A stretch of DNA of 59,616 bases from a virus. Shown here piece by piece: positions 55,714 to 59,616 of this stretch; within the stretch, counting starts at the first letter, position 1; each line of letters opens with the position of its first letter. The position numbers and the translations under genes are program-made. The DNA lies in IMG/VR virus record IMGVR_UViG_3300010391_000280, positions 1 through 59,616 of that record. One strand, given 5' to 3'. The notes below the pieces were generated by a model. That model was not told the origin of the DNA and searched no databases. It was given only the letters and a program-made list of their open reading frames with translations.

Positions 55714-56643
55714 TTACTTACCTCTAGATTTATTGGCTATTTTCATTGCTTTAGCTAAGTCTGTTGTGAAGTCATCTTCTGATACTTCAGGCGTCATGAT
55801 CTCAACTCCAGCACTGTTTTTCTTGCCAGTACTTTTAAAACTACTATAGTTTTTTGAGGCAATTAATTGGCCAAGTTCTTCCTCAGGGGATAGAGTTTTG
55901 GCTTCTCCAGTTGGTTTCTTCAATTCTTCCACTTGCTCTGAAGTAAACAAATGACCTCGTGGAACACCATAAATATTTAACGTGTCTTGGAAAGAATCTG
56001 CTAGGAATTTTTCCAGTCCAGCGGGGTTGCCTTCAATCGCATTCCAATCTACTCGACTGGTCCACAAATGGGCAACTGCGTTACGGTCTTCCGACGTGTA
56101 CTCATCAGGCAGTGCTTCTAGCCACCTATCAGCGATAAGATCCGCTCTTTGAATAATCTGATCGGCTCGCTGATCAACAATAGAAGCTCTTAGTTCTTCC
56201 TGAGCTTTTGTAAGTTCAGTAAGTCTTCGTTCTTCTTTTTGTTCAAGCGTTGCATCTGCCGGTAGTGGAGTTTCCTCTTCAACCGACTCGCCAATTAGAA
56301 CCTTGTGCAAATACTCCACATGAGGTTTATGCCTAGGATCATTAGCAAGTGCCCGTAAATCGTTCAATGTCTGTTGAGCAGTCTGAGCACCTTCTAACAT
56401 TTTTGTTAGACGTGTAACAGATGCATCTGATTCAGCAATTTTAGCACTTAATGTAACAATCGTTTGATCGCGTTCATTTCTTGCTTGAATTACTTCATTG
56501 AATCGGCTTTTGGGAATCCAATCGCTTTCTTTACCTGATGTCTTAGTTACTTCAGTTTTGCCAGGTGCGCTTTCTGGCTTCTCCCCAGCGGCTACTCCTT
56601 CAAGCTCCGCTAGCATTTCTTCCGCGCCTTGTGCTGCTGCCAT
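55714..56643 (-). CDS. Scaffold-like capsid assembly protein
   Basis: 309 residues, acidic and helical. LSAKIAESDASVTRLTKMLEG and KEERRLTELTKAQEELRAS are coiled coil; an EKPESAPGKTE linker and a Lys-rich end (ANKSRGK) fit the electrostatic capsid-binding tail of scaffolds. It is the first gene of the capsid operon, immediately before the capsid gene, with a strong GGAGGAG site. Role inferred from order and composition. Confidence 0.7.
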   Translation of the reverse strand: MAAAQGAEEMLAELEGVAAGEKPESAPGKTEVTKTSGKESDWIPKSRFNEVIQARNERDQTIVTLSAKIAESDASVTRLTKMLEGAQTAQQTLNDLRALANDPRHKPHVEYLHKVLIGESVEEETPLPADATLEQKEERRLTELTKAQEELRASIVDQRADQIIQRADLIADRWLEALPDEYTSEDRNAVAHLWTSRVDWNAIEGNPAGLEKFLADSFQDTLNIYGVPRGHLFTSEQVEELKKPTGEAKTLSPEEELGQLIASKNYSSFKSTGKKNSAGVEIMTPEVSEDDFTTDLAKAMKIANKSRGK

Positions 56644-56674
56644 CTTTTCTCCTCCGGCGATGAAGCCGTAAATT

Positions 56675-56738
56675 GAACAGTTCTTCCGGGTGAGACGAGT
56701 CCCAACTTGGATACCAAGGTAAAACTGTTCTTCGTCTC
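56675..56738 (-). promoter_or_regulatory. Interlocked leader structure of the capsid operon mRNA
   Basis: In the transcribed strand, GAGACGA (56738-56732) pairs with TCGTCTC (56698-56692), 7 bp; GAACAGTT (56730-56723) pairs with AACTGTTC (56682-56675), 8 bp; and CTTGG-TAT-CCAAG (56718-56706) forms a small hairpin between them. The two long helices interlock (order 1-2-1'-2'), a pseudoknot or two mutually exclusive folds. It begins about 13 nt after the predicted start and ends about 30 nt before the GGAGGAG site. Confidence 0.6.
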
Positions 56739-56757
56739 TTTAATGGTTCTCTATTTA

Positions 56758-56786
56758 ATTATCTGATTAATTAGGGAAAAAAACAA
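56758..56786 (-). promoter_or_regulatory. Late promoter 1 (CAGATAnT family, site 6)
   Basis: On the minus strand: -35 TTGTTT (56786-56781), 17-nt spacer, -10 GATAAT (56763-56758) in the context ATCAGATAATTA. The -10 and initiation region share a 21-bp identity with late promoter 2. The poor -35 but conserved discriminator suggests dependence on an activator or the phage sigma factor. Drives scaffold and major capsid genes. Confidence 0.75.
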
Positions 56787-56802
56787 CTTTTTATAAAATT
56801 AA

Positions 56803-56864
56803 GGGGCTCTAGCCGCAGGGGAGGAAAACGACTAGAGCCCCGCTCGGCCCCAAAGGGCCTGAGC
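56803..56864 (-). terminator. Tandem-hairpin terminator upstream of the capsid operon
   Basis: Two hairpins: GCTC-A-GGCCC with GGGCC-GAGC (56864-56842) around TTTG, then a 10-bp perfect stem GGGGCTCTAG with CTAGAGCCCC (56841-56803) around a 19-nt loop, followed on the minus strand by TTAATTTTAT. It lies 4 nt after the stop of the gene at 56869 and should insulate the capsid operon from the upstream unit. Confidence 0.75.
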
Positions 56865-56868
56865 AAAA

Positions 56869-57153
56869 TTATAATATTCCGCCACCTTCTTCAGGCCCAT
56901 ATCCTTGTTTTTTTCTTTTATTTTGTTTAACTTGCCAATTGGCATAATCCAAAGCGTCAAGACCCGTGCTGACCACGCTAAGTTTACCCATTCCTTTTCC
57001 TAGCTTGCCTATCTTTTGGACAAGCGAAGGTTTAGTATCTTCTATAAATGTTCTTCCTATTCGTCTATCGGAAGCAGCTTTAATTAATTCTTGTTTAGGA
57101 GGTTTTGGAATTTCAATTCCCCCAACTGGTCGTCTTTTTAAAAGATCGGGCAT
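56869..57153 (-). CDS. Hypothetical basic protein, 94 aa
   Basis: Pro/Lys-rich chain (LLKRRPVGGIEIPKPPKQEL; SLVQKIGKLGKGMGKL; KQNKRKKQG). No recognised domain. It is the last gene before the tandem terminator and follows another small gene with a 3-nt gap. High basicity suggests a DNA- or capsid-interior-associated product. Confidence 0.5.
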   Translation of the reverse strand: MPDLLKRRPVGGIEIPKPPKQELIKAASDRRIGRTFIEDTKPSLVQKIGKLGKGMGKLSVVSTGLDALDYANWQVKQNKRKKQGYGPEEGGGIL

Positions 57154-57156
57154 TTT

Positions 57157-57417
57157 TTATTGCCTTTCTTGAAATTGTCCGAAGCCGCTTCCTTCATTGA
57201 ATCCATTAATGTTCCTCTTCTTTCTTTTAAAAAGATCAGGATTGTTTATTTCTTCTCTTTTACTTAAAGTTTGTTCTGTAAGACTTCCCATGGCGCCGCC
57301 TTGTGCCATATCTGCCATCCTGGATGGAGGATTTACAACTCCTCCTGTATTGTCTAATCCAAGATTTTCTTGTACATTTTTTGGTTTCTTTTGTACAGGA
57401 AGTCCAAATATAGGCAT
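57157..57417 (-). CDS. Hypothetical flexible protein, 86 aa
   Basis: Gln/Asn/Gly-rich, low in hydrophobic residues (VQKKPKNVQENLGLDNTGG; MAQGGAMGSLTEQTLSK), so largely disordered. It ends FNEGSGFGQFQERQ. Its start lies directly beside the stop of the 49-residue gene upstream. No family recognised; short virion-associated proteins of this type are common. Confidence 0.5.
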   Translation of the reverse strand: MPIFGLPVQKKPKNVQENLGLDNTGGVVNPPSRMADMAQGGAMGSLTEQTLSKREEINNPDLFKRKKRNINGFNEGSGFGQFQERQ

Positions 57418-57567
57418 TTAATTACTTCCCAATCTGCCTTTGATCATAGCTTTGGCTTGTAAATTACCTTTAAATGTAGGAGAAGGTCTGCTTCCTTGTT
57501 TATTTGATCTAGCACGACTAACTCTAAAATTTTTATTTATTAATGCAGATTTTATATTTTTCCACAT
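57418..57567 (-). CDS. Basic small protein, 49 aa
   Basis: ATG 57567 behind GGAGTAATAT, ending in a TAA that abuts the next ATG. The chain is highly basic (RVSRARSNKQGSRPSPTFKG; AMIKGRLGSN), so DNA or RNA binding is likely by charge alone. No family recognised. Tight spacing on both sides supports translation. Confidence 0.55.
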   Translation of the reverse strand: MWKNIKSALINKNFRVSRARSNKQGSRPSPTFKGNLQAKAMIKGRLGSN

Positions 57568-57570
57568 ATA

Positions 57571-57738
57571 TTACTCCGATCCCATTTTCTTTCTAGATTT
57601 TTTAGTTCCTGTTTTACTTGGCTTGCTCCCGCCAGCTATCCAGCCAAAGAATCTCTTTTGTTTATTAGAAATAGATTTACCATGAACCGTTCCATCCTTC
57701 AGTATTTCGCGGGCCTTTTGAGGAGAAGGACTTGTCAT
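57571..57738 (-). CDS. Small conserved phage protein, 55 aa (IL-DG-xxHG-KQ-FFG-IAGG type)
   Basis: The sequence AREILKDGTVHGKSISNKQ followed by KRFFGWIAGG matches a short motif found in many tailed-phage structural clusters (iL-DG-xxHG-xxxx-xQ-xxFG-xIAGG). The tail is basic. Function is not established; its position between a lytic transglycosylase and virion genes suggests a virion or packaging role. Confidence 0.65.
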   Translation of the reverse strand: MTSPSPQKAREILKDGTVHGKSISNKQKRFFGWIAGGSKPSKTGTKKSRKKMGSE

Positions 57739-57779
57739 TTATCTGTTCCTTTTGCTTTTTCTGATGTAGGTTTAGACAT
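57735..57779 (-). CDS. Possible 14-aa microprotein
   Basis: ATG 57779 to a TGA that overlaps the next ATG (ATGA), giving 14 residues (MSKPTSEKAKGTDK). The overlap pattern matches the rest of the operon, but the length is too short for any composition test. Listed so that the 43-nt gap is accounted for. Confidence 0.2.
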   Translation of the reverse strand: MSKPTSEKAKGTDK

Positions 57780-57781
57780 AT

Positions 57782-58225
57782 TTAAGGCTCCGTTGTCACT
57801 CTGTTTTTTGCTCCACGTCTAACATCATAATCATATATGACATTACTTACATAATCTTGGGTTTCAGGTATATCAGGCAACCCCATTTTAGGGTTTCTGC
57901 TTACTTTCCCAGGACCGGCATTATAAGCTCCAAGTGCTTTAGGCACGTTGTTACCATATCGGTCTAACATTTTCTTTAAGTATTTAGTCCCTCCCATAAT
58001 ATTCTGTTTTGGATCTTTTGGATCTTTTACGCCTACAGATCTAGCAGTCTTTGGCATAAGTTGCATTAAGCCTATAGCTCTACGATTGCCTCTAACTTTT
58101 GGACCAAGTACTTTAGCTCTTCCTGAAGATTCTCTATGGATTACTGCTCTAATAAGGTGAGGGTCTACCTTATGTGTTTTAGCAGCTTCTTCAATTATTG
58201 AATTATAATCTTCAGGTTTAGGCAT
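57782..58225 (-). CDS. Lytic transglycosylase (SLT domain)
   Basis: 147 residues. SLT signature: RESSGRAK with catalytic E32, then AIGLMQLMPKTA (50-61) and AYNAGPG (100-106). It cleaves the peptidoglycan glycan strand. No signal peptide is present, and its place in the virion-gene arm favours a virion-associated enzyme that opens the cell wall during infection; use as endolysin is the alternative. Assignment to the family is firm. Confidence 0.88.
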   Translation of the reverse strand: MPKPEDYNSIIEEAAKTHKVDPHLIRAVIHRESSGRAKVLGPKVRGNRRAIGLMQLMPKTARSVGVKDPKDPKQNIMGGTKYLKKMLDRYGNNVPKALGAYNAGPGKVSRNPKMGLPDIPETQDYVSNVIYDYDVRRGAKNRVTTEP

Positions 58226-58323
58226 TACTTATTTCCCATCTTTTTCTTGCCTTTTTTAAACCTTAGCCAAAATGGTTTCTTGCCATCGTCTTTCTTATCA
58301 GGCTTCTTTTTCTTGTTATGCAT
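58225..58323 (-). CDS. Lys-rich microprotein, 32 aa
   Basis: ATG 58323 overlaps the stop of the upstream gene and its TAA overlaps the transglycosylase ATG. Half of the residues are Lys or Arg (HNKKKKPDKKDDGKK; FKKGKKKMGNK). This suggests nucleic-acid or phosphate binding. Position in a packed operon supports translation. Confidence 0.5.
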   Translation of the reverse strand: MHNKKKKPDKKDDGKKPFWLRFKKGKKKMGNK

Positions 58324-59616
58324 TATAGTATTCCTCTCTTATCTTTTCTAGTCCGAGTAGCTGCTTCAATTGTTCCATATTTAGCTTCAGAAGCTTTTCT
58401 TTGCTTATAAGCATCGAATATTGCTGAACCAGCCTTGGCTCCCTCACGGACAGCTATAGCTGTATTGTAGGCCCCTATGCCTGCTCCTAAGGCCAAGCCT
58501 GGAAGGCCGGCTGCTCCCAAAGCTCTTACAGCCAATCCACTGCCGCCACGAGTCGCAGCAATTTGAGCTGCTTTACTTAAAGCAGAGTATCCTAATATAG
58601 AAGGTGCTGCACTACCTACAGCCCCAGCAGCGGCTTTAGCTTGTGCTCGCCCGCCGCCGCCAGTTGAAGCGGCAGCTTCGCCTGCGCTAGCAGCCAAATA
58701 GGCCGCACCCAGACCTCCTCCTATTAGAGCCTTACTTTTGGCAAATTGAGATAGACTCTTTCCAGCAGCCATAGCCGCTCTAGCTGTTTTACCGGAAAGT
58801 TTAACTGAAGCAGGAGGAGCTTCGACTCTGTGCTTAATCATTTCAGGATTAGCCAGAGCCGCTACTGTTACTCCTTTAGATTTAATGTGTTTCTCTATAG
58901 TAGCCTTTCTAGCTGCTCTCTCTGCTTCAGCTTCAGCACTACCAGAAGCTGTTAAAGAAGGAGACACTATAGCACTTTGTTTTTCTCCTCGTCTTTTATT
59001 TATAAGTTTAGTTCGTTTCTTTTCTATTCTAGCTTCTGATTCAGTTTGCTCTTCAATTGCTCCAGGAGCCATCTTTTTTACAGTGTTTCTAATAGTCTTT
59101 TTAGCTTCAGCAGGAGTTGGTAGTGCTGCGGCAACTTCAGAAGCTTTATTAGATACGGTTTCTTTAAGTTTTATTAGGCTTTCCTTTACTCCTTGAGGAA
59201 GGATATCAGATAAAGTTGACTTAGGTGTTACTTTTTCAGCTTCTAGGTCTCGCCGAGCCTGTACATTTTCTAGATATCTTTTAGTTTCTAAATCTGTGGC
59301 TATATCAGCATTTACAACCGGCGGGTTCTTAGGAATAGAACCAGGAGAGATTGGTTTTTCAATTCCAGAAGCATCTAGATTCTTAGATCTTCTTGCGTTT
59401 TCTTTTGCTATAATTCTATCTCTTGCTGTTCCTTTTCTTACTATAACAGTAGGAGCTGTTACTTCTTTAGCTGACATAGGTGTAATTTTAGGAGTCAATC
59501 CTAGACTTTCAGGAGCTTGTGGAGTTGTTACACCTACTGGCATTGCAGGTCTTGTTCCAGCCTTTAACTTTACATTTTCAGTTCTAGCTGCTTCAAGCTG
59601 TTTAGTTAGATCAGGA
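58323..59616 (-). CDS. Ala/Lys-rich protein, 5' end beyond the window (partial)
   Basis: An ATG at 59543 would give 406 residues, but the frame stays open to the last base (PDLTKQLEAARTENVKLKAGT upstream of it), with no ribosome binding site at that ATG, so the real start lies past 59616. The visible part has charged, repetitive helices, then a long Gly/Ala-rich hydrophobic stretch (ALIGGGLGAAYLAASAGEAA; GLPGLALGAGIGAYNTAIAV). This resembles other internal virion proteins with membrane-active zippers. Function is unknown. Confidence 0.6.
   Translation of the reverse strand, partial: PDLTKQLEAARTENVKLKAGTRPAMPVGVTTPQAPESLGLTPKITPMSAKEVTAPTVIVRKGTARDRIIAKENARRSKNLDASGIEKPISPGSIPKNPPVVNADIATDLETKRYLENVQARRDLEAEKVTPKSTLSDILPQGVKESLIKLKETVSNKASEVAAALPTPAEAKKTIRNTVKKMAPGAIEEQTESEARIEKKRTKLINKRRGEKQSAIVSPSLTASGSAEAEAERAARKATIEKHIKSKGVTVAALANPEMIKHRVEAPPASVKLSGKTARAAMAAGKSLSQFAKSKALIGGGLGAAYLAASAGEAAASTGGGGRAQAKAAAGAVGSAAPSILGYSALSKAAQIAATRGGSGLAVRALGAAGLPGLALGAGIGAYNTAIAVREGAKAGSAIFDAYKQRKASEAKYGTIEAATRTRKDKRGIL

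Noticed and set aside
1-59616. CRISPR array, insertion sequence, integrase or attachment site
   Set aside because: No regularly spaced repeats, transposase motifs, tyrosine or serine integrase or repressor-type lysogeny genes were seen. The phage is judged lytic on the visible region only.

Overview
The window reads as part of a lytic tailed-phage genome. It is AT-rich, genes are packed end to end with many ATGA-type overlaps, and there are no bacterial housekeeping operons, rRNA genes, recognisable tRNA genes or insertion sequences. It splits into two convergent arms that meet near 37.46 kb: a plus-strand replication, recombination and metabolism arm (1-37.46 kb) and a minus-strand virion arm (37.46 kb to the right edge). 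The host cannot be named. Sigma70-like promoters, GGAG-type ribosome binding sites, a lipobox protein, three candidate ejection proteins and a nozzle-like tail protein suggest a short-tailed phage of a Gram-negative-like bacterium, but this is inference. Portal and terminase genes are not in the window and probably lie beyond the right edge.

Plus arm. 0-11 kb holds a VWA/metallopeptidase protein, a sigma70-family sigma factor, many very small Cys-rich or single-helix proteins, two HNH-derived proteins lacking key residues, a polysaccharide-deacetylase-like protein, a UvsW-like SF2 helicase and a DnaB-type helicase. A promoter at 11.07 kb is followed by an unusually long, structured 260-nt leader. 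Next come a primase, a DNA polymerase I with an N-terminal uracil-DNA-glycosylase-like domain, an SSB with its own promoter, a GroES-like protein, endonuclease VII, a RecA/UvsX recombinase, an SbcD/SbcC pair, ClpP, a PD-(D/E)XK-like nuclease and a DEDD exonuclease: a full replication-recombination set. At 24.7-31 kb is a nucleotide-supply block: deoxyribosyltransferase-like protein, class II ribonucleotide reductase, MazG, orotate-PRTase-like protein, IMP dehydrogenase/GMP reductase-like enzyme, ThyX and a dNMP kinase. At 31-37 kb is a glycosyltransferase block with a Ser/Thr/Asn-rich protein, a glycosyltransferase frame broken by one in-frame stop, and an HNH endonuclease.

Minus arm, in transcription order from the right edge: an Ala/Lys-rich protein running off the window, small Lys-rich proteins, a lytic transglycosylase, a tandem-hairpin terminator, a late promoter with an interlocked leader structure, scaffold-like protein, major capsid protein, terminator, HNH homing endonuclease, small virion-type proteins, a lipoprotein, a second terminator, head-tail adaptor, nozzle-like protein, three paralogous FN3/LamG tail adhesins, a second late promoter, and three large candidate ejection proteins.

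The most notable unexplained structure is regulatory. Six sites share a CAGATAnT -10 element placed 17 bp from a TTG-starting -35. The two late ones also share an identical 21-bp block. At least two promoters lead straight into RNA segments whose stems can interlock as pseudoknots. A phage sigma factor is present to read some of them. A second theme is a dispersed family of four small proteins with an N-terminal Trp motif and a C-terminal CxxC...P knuckle.
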